Below are positions 7,174 to 15,127 of a DNA stretch of 19,299 bases, piece after piece (the stretch's first letter is position 1; each line of letters begins with the position of its first letter). The translations under genes were made by a program, and so were the position numbers. Source of the DNA: QHWK01 sp035315685 (GTDB lineage Bacteria > Acidobacteriota > Vicinamibacteria > Vicinamibacterales > CAVVIG01); NCBI GenBank assembly GCA_035315685.1, contig DATFXR010000389.1, forward strand, positions 1 through 19,299, in the 5' to 3' direction. A model generated the notes under the pieces. It was not told the origin of the DNA. It saw only the letters and a list, made by a program, of their open reading frames with translations, and searched no databases.

Positions 7174-9545
7174 ATTACGACCGATCCCTCGGTCGCGATC
7201 CGTTCGCGCTTCAAGACGACCTGACGGCGCGAGCGGTCGCAACCGTCGGCGACACGAACGGAATTCTCGCGCGATCGTTGGCCGCCTCGCTCAAGGACCG
7301 CGACCCCGACGAGTTGTCGGTGGGTGAGCTGGTCATCCGCTTCTTCGGCTATGCCCAGCACTTCAGGCCGGAGGAGCATCGGCGACTGCGCGCGGCATTC
7401 GAGCGGGCCCTGGTCCGCGAACCCGGTCATGCGCAGGGCTGGGCCTGTCTCGCCCTTTTGTACGAACACGAATACTCGCAGCACTTGAACCCCTTGCCGG
7501 ATTCGCATCGACGGTGCGCCGAAGCCGCGGATCGATCCGTCGAGCTCGACCCCTCATGCCAGAGCGGGTGGAGGGCTTTTGCGGGGCTGCGTTTCTTCGA
7601 GCGAGATCTGAGCGGGCTTCGCGTCGCCGCCGAGCGGGTGGTTGCGCTCAACCCGCTGCACACGACGAGCGTCGCCCTGGTGGGCTTGATGCTCGCGTAC
7701 GCTGGGGAGTGGGAGCGTGGCGTCGAGCTCGTCGAACACGCGATGGATCTCAATCCGCATCTCCCGGGTTGGGTGCATTACCCGCTCGCGACGAACCACT
7801 ATCGAAAGGGAGCGTTCGAAAAAGCGTTGGTCCAGGCCAAGCATGCGAGCCTGACGCAGTTCGTCTGGACGCCGCTCTGCGTGGCGGTCGCGGCCGGACA
7901 ACTCGGCCTCGCGGCCGATGCGCGAGCCGCGCTCGAAGCGATCCGCAAGCAGCATCCGGAGTACCTCGATCCCGATGCGGTCAGGGGGTTCTGGTCGACG
8001 TGGCAGTGGGACGCGGACCTCGTCGATCGACTCGTCGAAGGCTTCGTGAAGGCCGTGGCGCTCGTCGATCGACCGGCGGAGACCGCACGTCCTCCTTCGG
8101 CGAGCTCGCCAGCGAAATCGCTTGTGTCGGATCGCATGGCATCGATCGCGGTCATGCCGTTCTCCGATCTCTCACCAGCGAAGGATCAGGAGTGGTTCTG
8201 TGACGGGATCGCGGAAGAAATCCTCAACGCGTTGACCCCGTTGAAGACCCTGCGGGTCGCCGCGCGCGCCTCGGCCTTTTCGCTGCGAGGCAAGAGCGAC
8301 GACCTCAGGACGATCGGCGAAAAGCTCAACGTGACGACGGTATTGAGCGGCAGCGTGCGACGCGCCGGCGATCGAGTTCGCGTCACCGTGCAGCTCAGTG
8401 AGGTACAGACCGGGTTCCAGCTGTGGTCGGAGCGTTACGACCGCGAATTGAAAGAGATTTTCGACATCCAGGACGATATCGCGAGAGCCGTCGCGGACCG
8501 TTTGAAGGTGTCGCTCGCCGATAGCCCGCTGGATCGACTGGCGCGGTTCGTCGAGCACGGCACGACGAACATCGAGGCGTATCAGGTCTATCTTCAGGGC
8601 AGAGCGCTGCTGAATCGACGGGGGCCGAGCATTCCAGCCGCGCTCGATCTGTTCCAGCGAGCGGTCGATCTCGATCCCGACTACTCGCTCGCCTGGGCGG
8701 GCATCGCCGACGCGCACACCGTGCTGGCCTATTTCGGGGGCGTACCGCCATCGGCATCGAAGCCGCACGCGCTCACGGCGGCGTCGAAGGCGCTGCAGCT
8801 CGATCCCTCATCTGCAGCCGCGCACACGGCGTTCGCCTGCGCCTCCCTTCTATACGAGAACGACCGGGATCTCGCGGGACGAGAGTTCGAGCGCGCCCTC
8901 GAGCTCAACCCGCAATACGTCCAGGGCCGTGCGTGGTACGCGCTGTTCTATCTGCAGTGGGCGCGCGGCGAGTTCGAGCAGGGCATTGCGGAGGCGCGGC
9001 GGGCGCTCGAGTGCGACCCGCTGTCGGCCTACGCCACGATGATCCTCGCGGCGTGTCTCTTCACTGCCGGCACGAGTGATGAGGGACTGATGGTCGCCCG
9101 CCTGGCGGTCGAGCGCGATCCAGAGTCGTTCGTCGCCCGTTGGGTGCTTGGCATTACGCAAATCGAGCGGGAGCTGTATGAGGAGGCGACCGCCACACTC
9201 GAAAACGCCGCCGTAATGTCCAGGCGTCATCCCTACGCGCTGACGAGCCTGGCGGTCGCCTTCGGACGATGGGGGAAGCGCAAGGCGGCAGAGGCGCTCA
9301 TTCACGAGCTCACTCAACGCGCCGAGCGTTCGTACGTGGCAGCGTCCCAGTTGATCGCGCCCAACGAAGCGGTCGGACGCCGCGATCTCTCCATGCAGTA
9401 CGCGGAACGGGCCTGGGCGGAACGCGAACCGTCGTTCCTGCTCTTTGCGCGTCACTTTCCCCAATGGCATTCGATCCGGTCCGACGCTCGCTTTCAGGCG
9501 ATCCTGCGCGAGATGGACGCGCCGGCCGAAGATTCTGGTCGCTGA
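7092..9545 (+). CDS. TolB-like/TPR tail of the same kinase gene, after a frameshift
   Basis: From GCG at 7092 the frame reads VRTAGAAVRLNIRLVDTTTN, exactly completing the TolB-like domain interrupted at 7090. It then gives a first TPR set (about 7330-8050), with helices such as AAERVVALNPLH and VELVEHAMDLNPHLPG. A second TolB-like domain starts at MASIAVMPFSDLSPAKDQ (8136) and includes LSGSVRRAGDRVRVTVQLSE, and a second TPR set follows (about 8575-9500: AAHTAFACASLLYENDRDLA, EFERALELNPQY). This part has no start of its own with a ribosome binding site; if translated separately, the first ATG is 7161. Together with the upstream kinase it would form one cytoplasmic protein of about 1190 residues. 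TPRs likely bind partner proteins; the TolB-like domains have no assigned activity. Confidence 0.75.
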   Translation, partial: AVRTAGAAVRLNIRLVDTTTNAHMWAMNYDRSLGRDPFALQDDLTARAVATVGDTNGILARSLAASLKDRDPDELSVGELVIRFFGYAQHFRPEEHRRLRAAFERALVREPGHAQGWACLALLYEHEYSQHLNPLPDSHRRCAEAADRSVELDPSCQSGWRAFAGLRFFERDLSGLRVAAERVVALNPLHTTSVALVGLMLAYAGEWERGVELVEHAMDLNPHLPGWVHYPLATNHYRKGAFEKALVQAKHASLTQFVWTPLCVAVAAGQLGLAADARAALEAIRKQHPEYLDPDAVRGFWSTWQWDADLVDRLVEGFVKAVALVDRPAETARPPSASSPAKSLVSDRMASIAVMPFSDLSPAKDQEWFCDGIAEEILNALTPLKTLRVAARASAFSLRGKSDDLRTIGEKLNVTTVLSGSVRRAGDRVRVTVQLSEVQTGFQLWSERYDRELKEIFDIQDDIARAVADRLKVSLADSPLDRLARFVEHGTTNIEAYQVYLQGRALLNRRGPSIPAALDLFQRAVDLDPDYSLAWAGIADAHTVLAYFGGVPPSASKPHALTAASKALQLDPSSAAAHTAFACASLLYENDRDLAGREFERALELNPQYVQGRAWYALFYLQWARGEFEQGIAEARRALECDPLSAYATMILAACLFTAGTSDEGLMVARLAVERDPESFVARWVLGITQIERELYEEATATLENAAVMSRRHPYALTSLAVAFGRWGKRKAAEALIHELTQRAERSYVAASQLIAPNEAVGRRDLSMQYAERAWAEREPSFLLFARHFPQWHSIRSDARFQAILREMDAPAEDSGR

Positions 9546-9811
9546 CCAACCGTTGAAATGGCATTGAGCGACGGACGAGGCGCGTTCAATGGGCCAGTCA
9601 GCCAACGGTAGGGCTAGATGTCTTCTTTTGGGGACGGTTTTGCAAGCGTGGCGGCTTTCGGCGTCAATTTCCGATCTTACCAATGAGGAGTTCCGTCACG
9701 GAGCAGCGTCAGGACGCCTGGCCTGGCAGGCAGCGGACAGTCGGCCGTGGCCTCGAACCAGCGACGCGCGCCGCCTCGCGGCGGCCTGAAAGTGATGTGG
9801 GAAGGATCGGT
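9546..9811. other. Intergenic leader before the sigma factor gene
   Basis: These 266 bases separate the two kinase modules. The frame of the sigma gene is open back to 9683, but those upstream codons show no similarity to sigma factors, while GAAGGA at 9801-9806 sets the start at 9812. The promoter of the sigma-kinase operon should lie here, but I cannot pick a convincing -35/-10 pair, and no terminator hairpin with a T run is seen after 9545. Confidence 0.4.
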
Positions 9812-10396
9812 ATGCACGCAGTAGCAGCGGCACGCGAACCAGCACCGGCGGTCGACAACACGGATGCGCTATTCAACGAGCTGTACTCGGAACTCCATCG
9901 CCTCGCGCAGCGCGCCCTGCGCGGTCAGAGATGGTTCGCCGGACTTGGCGTGACGACGCTGTTGCACGAGGCATATCTGGCGATATCCGGCAAACCGGAC
10001 GTCGGGTTCGAAGATCATGCTCGGTTCCTGGGGTATGCTGCGCGGGTGATGCGCGGGCTCATCATCGACGACGTGCGGCGCCAACGGGCGCAGAAGCGGG
10101 GCGGCCTCTTCGAGATCACCGCGTTGCGCACCTTTCACGCGGAGAGCGTTGCTGACCGGCACACGCTCCTGCGCATCAACGATGCGCTCGACGAGCTCGC
10201 TGAGGTCGAACCGGAGCTGGCCGAAGTGATCGAGTTGAAGTTCTTCTGCGGGCTGTCGTTCGGCGAGATCGCCGGCTTGCGGGGGGTATCGGAACGGACG
10301 ATTCAGCGTCACTGGGAGAAGGGCCGGCTGTACCTGCATCACGCGATCGGCGACGCGGGGTCGGTTGCCGTGAAGCCTCATGCCGCTCACCGCTGA
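9812..10396 (+). CDS. ECF sigma factor of the kinase-linked type
   Basis: A 194-residue sigma-70 factor. Region 2 spans about residues 17-95 (FNELYSELHRLAQRAL, then ARFLGYAARVMRGLIIDDVR) and region 4 about 125-182, with the helix-turn-helix LSFGEIAGLRGVSERTIQRH. In region 2.2, where most ECF factors carry an acidic D-A-E-D motif to grip core RNA polymerase, this protein has GVTTLLHEAYL. That form is typical of factors encoded next to Ser/Thr kinases (TIGR02999 / ECF43-like), where phosphorylation is known in one studied case to supply the missing charge. No anti-sigma gene is nearby. The 3' end overlaps the kinase gene by 17 bp, so the two are translated together. Confidence 0.85.
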   Translation: MHAVAAAREPAPAVDNTDALFNELYSELHRLAQRALRGQRWFAGLGVTTLLHEAYLAISGKPDVGFEDHARFLGYAARVMRGLIIDDVRRQRAQKRGGLFEITALRTFHAESVADRHTLLRINDALDELAEVEPELAEVIELKFFCGLSFGEIAGLRGVSERTIQRHWEKGRLYLHHAIGDAGSVAVKPHAAHR

Positions 10397-12986
10397 TCGC
10401 TGGCGCGCGCTCAGCCCGTATCTGGACGAGGCGCTCGAAATTCCCACCCGCGGCCGCGGGGCATGGCTGGAGTCCATTTTCGCGCGCGATGCCGCGCTCG
10501 CCGCCGATCTCCAGAAGCTCCTCGCCGAGCACGATCTGATCCACGAGTCGCGCTTCCTCGAGCAACCGGTGTTGCCGGCCGCGCGTGCGGCCCTGACACA
10601 GTCGCTCACCGGACAAACGATTGGCGCATATCGTCTCTCGTCGCTGATCGGCCAAGGAGGAATGGGCAGCGTCTGGCTGGCCGAGCGCTGCGATGGTCGC
10701 TTCGAAGGGCGCGTGGCGGTCAAGCTGCTCAACCTCGCCTTGATCGGGCGTGCGGGCGAAGAGCGCTTTCGCCGCGAAGGCACGATCCTGGCCCGCCTGA
10801 CGCATCCTCACATCGCCCGATTGATCGACGCCGGCGTCACTCCGACGGCCCAACCATATCTGATCCTCGAGCACGTCGCCGGCGTGAACGTCGATCGATA
10901 CTGCGACGAGCACGCGCTCAGCATCGAGGCGCGAGTGCGTCTCTTTCTCGACGTTCTCGAAGCGGTCAGCCACGCTCACGCGAACCTGATCGTCCACCGC
11001 GACATCAAGCCCGCCAACGTCCTCGTGAGCGATGATGGCCGCGTCAAGCTGCTCGACTTCGGCATTGCCAAGTTACTGGAGGGGGATAGCGAATGGGATC
11101 GCGCGGGCGCGAGCGCGCTGACGCGCGACGCGGGCAGCGCGCTGACGCCGGAGTACGCCGCGCCGGAGCAGGTCGCAGGCGGACCGGTCACGACGGCGAC
11201 CGACATTTACGCGCTCGGTGTGCTGCTGTACGTGCTGCTCACGGGCCAGCATCCGGCCGGCCCTGCTGTCCAATCGCCCGCAACACTCATCCACGCCATC
11301 GTCGACACGCAGCCCCGGCGCGTTTCGGACGCCGTCGTCTCCGAGAATGAGTCGCCGGAGACGCTCGCGCATCACGCGTCGCGGTGCGGGACCACGTCGA
11401 ACAGGCTGCGACGGATCCTTCGCGGAGATCTCGACACCATCGTCGCGAAGGCGTTGAGGAAGCAGCCCGCCGACCGCTACGGCTCGGCGACGGCGTTCGC
11501 GGACGACCTGAGGCGATTCCTGCGGCACGAGCCGATCAGCGCGCGGCCGGAGACGCTCGGCTACCGGACGGCGAGGTTCGTCCGGCGGCACGCGCGCGGC
11601 GTCGCGATGGCCGTCGTCGTGACCGTCTTGCTGAGCGGCTCGACAGCGTTTTACACGAGACGTCTCGCGCAGGAACGCGATCGCGCGCAGCGCGAGGCGG
11701 CGAAGGCGACGAAAGTCAGCGAGCTGATGATTGGCCTTCTGACGGGCGCCGATCCAATCGCCAGGCGTGCAACCGGAGAAGGGCCGACCGTTCGTGGACT
11801 GCTCGATGCCGGGGCGGAGCAAGCGCAGCGCGAGCTCGTCGATCAGCCGGACGTGCAAGCCGAAATCCTGACGGTGCTGGGGCGGGTGTATCGCCGGCTC
11901 GGCGTGTTCGACAAGGCGCAGGGCCTGCTCGAACAGGCACTCGTTGTCGGACGGAGGGTGTACGGGAGCGAGCACGTCCGACTGGCCCAGACGCTCAACG
12001 ACCTCGGCGTCCTGCTGACCGACAAGGGGGACTACGCCGGGGCCGCACGGAATCTCGAGCTGGCGGTGACCATGCGCCGCAAGCTCCTCGGACCGGAGCA
12101 CGCCGATGTCGCGGTGACGCTCGTCGAGCTCGGGCGGGTGTACCAGGATCAGGGGCTCAATCAGCGCGCCGAGCCGCTCCTCCGTGAGTCGCTGGCAATT
12201 CGTCGGAAGGTGCTGGGTGAAGACGACCGGGAAACGGCGGTCAGCCTGAACGCGGTCGCGTCGGTGCTGCGGCTGAACGGCGACCTGGCGGGCGCCGAAT
12301 CGCTGCTGCAGCAATCTTTCGAGTTGAATCGAAAGACACGCGGGGAGTACCACCCGAACATTGGCACGAGCCTGCACGACCTCGGCCTGGTTGCTGCCTC
12401 GAAAGGCGACTATGCCGGCGCCGAGTCGCTGTTCCGGCGCGCGCTGGCAACACATCGCAGGGCCCTGGGCAACAGCCATCCCATCACCGCGGCCACCCTC
12501 AACAGTCTGTCGCGGGTGCTGGTGGAGCAGGGGCGCTACCAGGAAGCCGCCGCCGCGCTGGAGGACGCATTGGAGATTGCGCGCCCGGCGCTCGGACCCG
12601 ATCACCAGTTGGTCGCGATCTACACGCTGAATCTGGCGTCCGTAGATCTGGCGCGAAGAGATCCGGCAGCGGCCGATGCGCTCGTCCGGGAGGGGTTACG
12701 GATTCGCGCGCTTGCGCCCGGCCTCGTTCCGAGCCGCCGCCGCACGTTCGAGCAAGACGACTGGAGTGTCGGTCGCGCGAAAAGCCTGCTCGGTGCTGTC
12801 CTCGCCGCGCGTGGCCGGTTCTCCGATGCTGAAAGCACGTTGCTCGACGCGCTTCACGATCTCGAGGCGATGTCATCGCCGCCGCGCCGCGACATCGCTG
12901 ACACGGTGATGCGGCTCATTCAGTTGTACGACAACCGTGGCCTCGGCGAGCGAGCCGCCGCCTACCGCGCGGCGTTGACGCGGTAA
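10380..12986 (+). CDS. Membrane-anchored Ser/Thr protein kinase with TPR tail
   Basis: An 868-residue protein. Residues 1-80 form a helical N-terminal segment (RWRALSPYLDEALEIP) typical of kinases paired with ECF sigmas. The kinase domain (about 84-370) is intact: GQGGMGSVWLAE, Lys115, HRDIKPANV with Asp208, DFG at 226-228, PEYAAPEQV and ATDIYALGVLLYVLLTG. One transmembrane helix follows at about 407-425 (GVAMAVVVTVLLSGSTAFY), then TPRs of 42-residue period like kinesin light chain (SLHDLGLVAASKGDYAGAES, LFRRALATHRRALGNSHP) to the C terminus. The topology suggests a cytoplasmic kinase with a periplasmic TPR sensor. The overlap with the sigma gene implies that the sigma is a substrate, which is inference. 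Confidence 0.9.
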   Translation: MPLTADRWRALSPYLDEALEIPTRGRGAWLESIFARDAALAADLQKLLAEHDLIHESRFLEQPVLPAARAALTQSLTGQTIGAYRLSSLIGQGGMGSVWLAERCDGRFEGRVAVKLLNLALIGRAGEERFRREGTILARLTHPHIARLIDAGVTPTAQPYLILEHVAGVNVDRYCDEHALSIEARVRLFLDVLEAVSHAHANLIVHRDIKPANVLVSDDGRVKLLDFGIAKLLEGDSEWDRAGASALTRDAGSALTPEYAAPEQVAGGPVTTATDIYALGVLLYVLLTGQHPAGPAVQSPATLIHAIVDTQPRRVSDAVVSENESPETLAHHASRCGTTSNRLRRILRGDLDTIVAKALRKQPADRYGSATAFADDLRRFLRHEPISARPETLGYRTARFVRRHARGVAMAVVVTVLLSGSTAFYTRRLAQERDRAQREAAKATKVSELMIGLLTGADPIARRATGEGPTVRGLLDAGAEQAQRELVDQPDVQAEILTVLGRVYRRLGVFDKAQGLLEQALVVGRRVYGSEHVRLAQTLNDLGVLLTDKGDYAGAARNLELAVTMRRKLLGPEHADVAVTLVELGRVYQDQGLNQRAEPLLRESLAIRRKVLGEDDRETAVSLNAVASVLRLNGDLAGAESLLQQSFELNRKTRGEYHPNIGTSLHDLGLVAASKGDYAGAESLFRRALATHRRALGNSHPITAATLNSLSRVLVEQGRYQEAAAALEDALEIARPALGPDHQLVAIYTLNLASVDLARRDPAAADALVREGLRIRALAPGLVPSRRRTFEQDDWSVGRAKSLLGAVLAARGRFSDAESTLLDALHDLEAMSSPPRRDIADTVMRLIQLYDNRGLGERAAAYRAALTR

Positions 12987-13039
12987 CGCCTTCTCGTTTC
13001 ACGTCCGGGGTCACTGCCCCTGGTGGCACCGAAGCACTG

Positions 13040-15127
13040 TCAGCGGTGCGCGATCATCACCACCGCCGGCGCTCGCCGGTGAACGGCGCGATGCGCCCGC
13101 TCGAGCGTCTCCGGATCGAGCGCCGAAAAACTCTCATCCAGCACGAGCAGGTCGGCCCCCGAGAGCAGCGCGCGCGCCAGGAAGACACGGCTCCGTTCAC
13201 CCTCCGACAGCCGCCAGCCGGCGTCGCCAACCTGCTGATTGAGCCCGGCCGGCATGCGCGAGATCAGGTCGTCCAGGCCAATCTCCTCGCAGATCGTCTG
13301 CGCCCGTGCCAGCTGCTCCGGCGTCGGCGGCCACGAATGACCCATCAGCAGGTTGAACGCAAGCGAGCCCGCAAAGATGTGGTTCTCGTGCGACTGCGGC
13401 GCGAACGCGACGCGTCGCCGCCACCGATCGTCGCCGAGTGACTGACGGTCGACGCCGCCAGCAAGCAGCACTCCTGCATCAGGCGAGCGCAGACCGGCAA
13501 GCAGTGCCGCGAACGTCGATTTGCCGCTCCCCGACGCGCCCTCGATCAGGATTCGATCGCCGTCGCGAATCGTCATGCTGCAGCGGCGCAGCACGCGCTC
13601 GCCACGCCCGCCGTATTGGAACGACAGATCGCGCGCATCGAGCACCGGCTGCCGATCGCGCGTCGGGACCGACTCGGCGCCGTGCTGCACGCGTTCACAG
13701 GCGGCGGCGAACAGCGGACGGAGGTTCGTCCACGCGAGGGCTGCGCCGCCGAGATCGGCAAGCCCCAGTCCCAGTCCGCGAAGCGCGCGGTGCGCCAGCA
13801 TCACTGCCGCGATCGACACGGCCAGCGACGATGGCGCCGCCGCCCGCGCGAACGCGGGCGCCAGCGCCGCCAGCCCGATGAGCAGCCACAGCCGCGGAAT
13901 CAGCGTCTGCAGATGCACGTCGCTCCGATCGAGCGCGGTCGATCGATCGAGATACGCGTCAAGCAGCCGGTCTTCTGCCGCATGCCACGTGCGCGGATCT
14001 TCCTGTGCCACTCGCGTGCGGTGACCGTGCATCCGCTCGACGAGATCCTCGGTCAGCGTCTGTCGTGCGCGCGTCCACGCCGCGCGCAGCCGCTGGTTGC
14101 GCAGCACGACGGTTGTCAGCGTGGCAACCCATGCTGCAAGGAGCACGACGTGGACGAAGCCGGCTGCGCCCAGCCACAACAGGACGCCTGCTGTGATCAG
14201 TTCCAGCGGCGCGACGAGCGCGGCGAGCGCGCCGCCGAGCGACAGCGACTCGAGCGCCTCGGCCTCCATCACGCGCCCGAGCGTTGCGCCGATTCCCTGC
14301 CGCCGGATCGCGTCCGGATCGACGCGCACCGCGCCGGCCAGCAGCCGCTGTTTGACGTGGCCGCCGAAGATCAGCGCCAGCGATTCGGAGCTCGTCGCCT
14401 TCCACGAACGGCACACCAGCGCGCCGCTCATCGTCAATGCCCACGCGGCGAGCCACGCCGCCTCAATCCGGCCGTTGAGCGCCGCCGACGCGAGGAGCCA
14501 CCACGAACCGAGCGTCAGCGCGTACTCGAGCGCGTAGGCGCATGCGAAGGCGCACGCGGCACCCACCGCGCCGCCGTGCCGCAACTGCTGGACGAAGCTC
14601 GAGCGCGCCGACCGTCGCAGACGCCATCCGAGCGCGACCGTGCGCGAGCCGGCGCGTTCCCTGAGAATGGCCCGGCGCGCGCGATCCTGTCTCGCCGCTC
14701 CGATCGCACACGCGTCGACGAGCCGCTGCACGTCCGCCGCGAACGGCGCCTCGGCCGCTCCGCACAGCGCATCGCGAACGACGGTGAGCGGTAGCTCGAT
14801 GGAGCGCGAATCGGTCGTAGCCAGGCGTGCGCACCTACCGTGCGCGTCAATGACGCCCAGGAAACGGCCGTCGGAGAGCCGCAGCAACGCTGGAGCCGTG
14901 GTGACGAGCGCCGGTTCGACGTCGCGCACCGGCACGTGGCACACCCGGGCATCCATTTCAAGCCGCGAACAGGACGTCTCGATCCAGTCGGCGACGTCGT
15001 CTTCGGCCGCAGGTGGCTCACCTGTTGCGGCCGGCTGTCGCACTCCGCAGGCCGCTGCAAGGCGTTCGATCAGCAGCGGCAGCGACTGCGGTTCCCACGA
15101 CGCGGAATCCGGAATCGCGTTCAGCAC
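13040..15127 (-). CDS. ABC transporter with inactive C39-like domain, permease fused to ATPase
   Basis: The GTG start at 15127 overlaps the upstream stop as GTGCTGA, giving 695 residues; the frame is open further upstream but there lies inside the other transporter gene. Residues 1-170 hold a poorly conserved domain with ALLRLSDGRFLGVIDAHGR, resembling a peptidase C39 fold without its Cys and His. Membrane segments follow (AACAFACAYALEYALTLG, LELITAGVLLWLGAAGFVHV, LAVSIAAVMLAHRALRGLG). The ATPase has Walker A GASGSGKST (near 536), signature LSEGERSR and Walker B DLLVLDESFSALD. It stops right after the switch histidine (VVMIAHR), lacking the usual last 40 or so residues. It matches the second ATPase of NHLM-like peptide exporters, acting with the C39 transporter and HlyD adaptor. 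Confidence 0.8.
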   Translation of the reverse strand: MLNAIPDSASWEPQSLPLLIERLAAACGVRQPAATGEPPAAEDDVADWIETSCSRLEMDARVCHVPVRDVEPALVTTAPALLRLSDGRFLGVIDAHGRCARLATTDSRSIELPLTVVRDALCGAAEAPFAADVQRLVDACAIGAARQDRARRAILRERAGSRTVALGWRLRRSARSSFVQQLRHGGAVGAACAFACAYALEYALTLGSWWLLASAALNGRIEAAWLAAWALTMSGALVCRSWKATSSESLALIFGGHVKQRLLAGAVRVDPDAIRRQGIGATLGRVMEAEALESLSLGGALAALVAPLELITAGVLLWLGAAGFVHVVLLAAWVATLTTVVLRNQRLRAAWTRARQTLTEDLVERMHGHRTRVAQEDPRTWHAAEDRLLDAYLDRSTALDRSDVHLQTLIPRLWLLIGLAALAPAFARAAAPSSLAVSIAAVMLAHRALRGLGLGLADLGGAALAWTNLRPLFAAACERVQHGAESVPTRDRQPVLDARDLSFQYGGRGERVLRRCSMTIRDGDRILIEGASGSGKSTFAALLAGLRSPDAGVLLAGGVDRQSLGDDRWRRRVAFAPQSHENHIFAGSLAFNLLMGHSWPPTPEQLARAQTICEEIGLDDLISRMPAGLNQQVGDAGWRLSEGERSRVFLARALLSGADLLVLDESFSALDPETLERAHRAVHRRAPAVVMIAHR

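Noticed and set aside
13007..13049. Terminator between the convergent kinase and ABC genes
   Set aside because: Only weak stems exist (GGGG/CCCC at 13007-13020 and GCACCG/CGGTGC at 13026-13049, the latter overlapping the ABC stop codon) and there is no T run on either strand.
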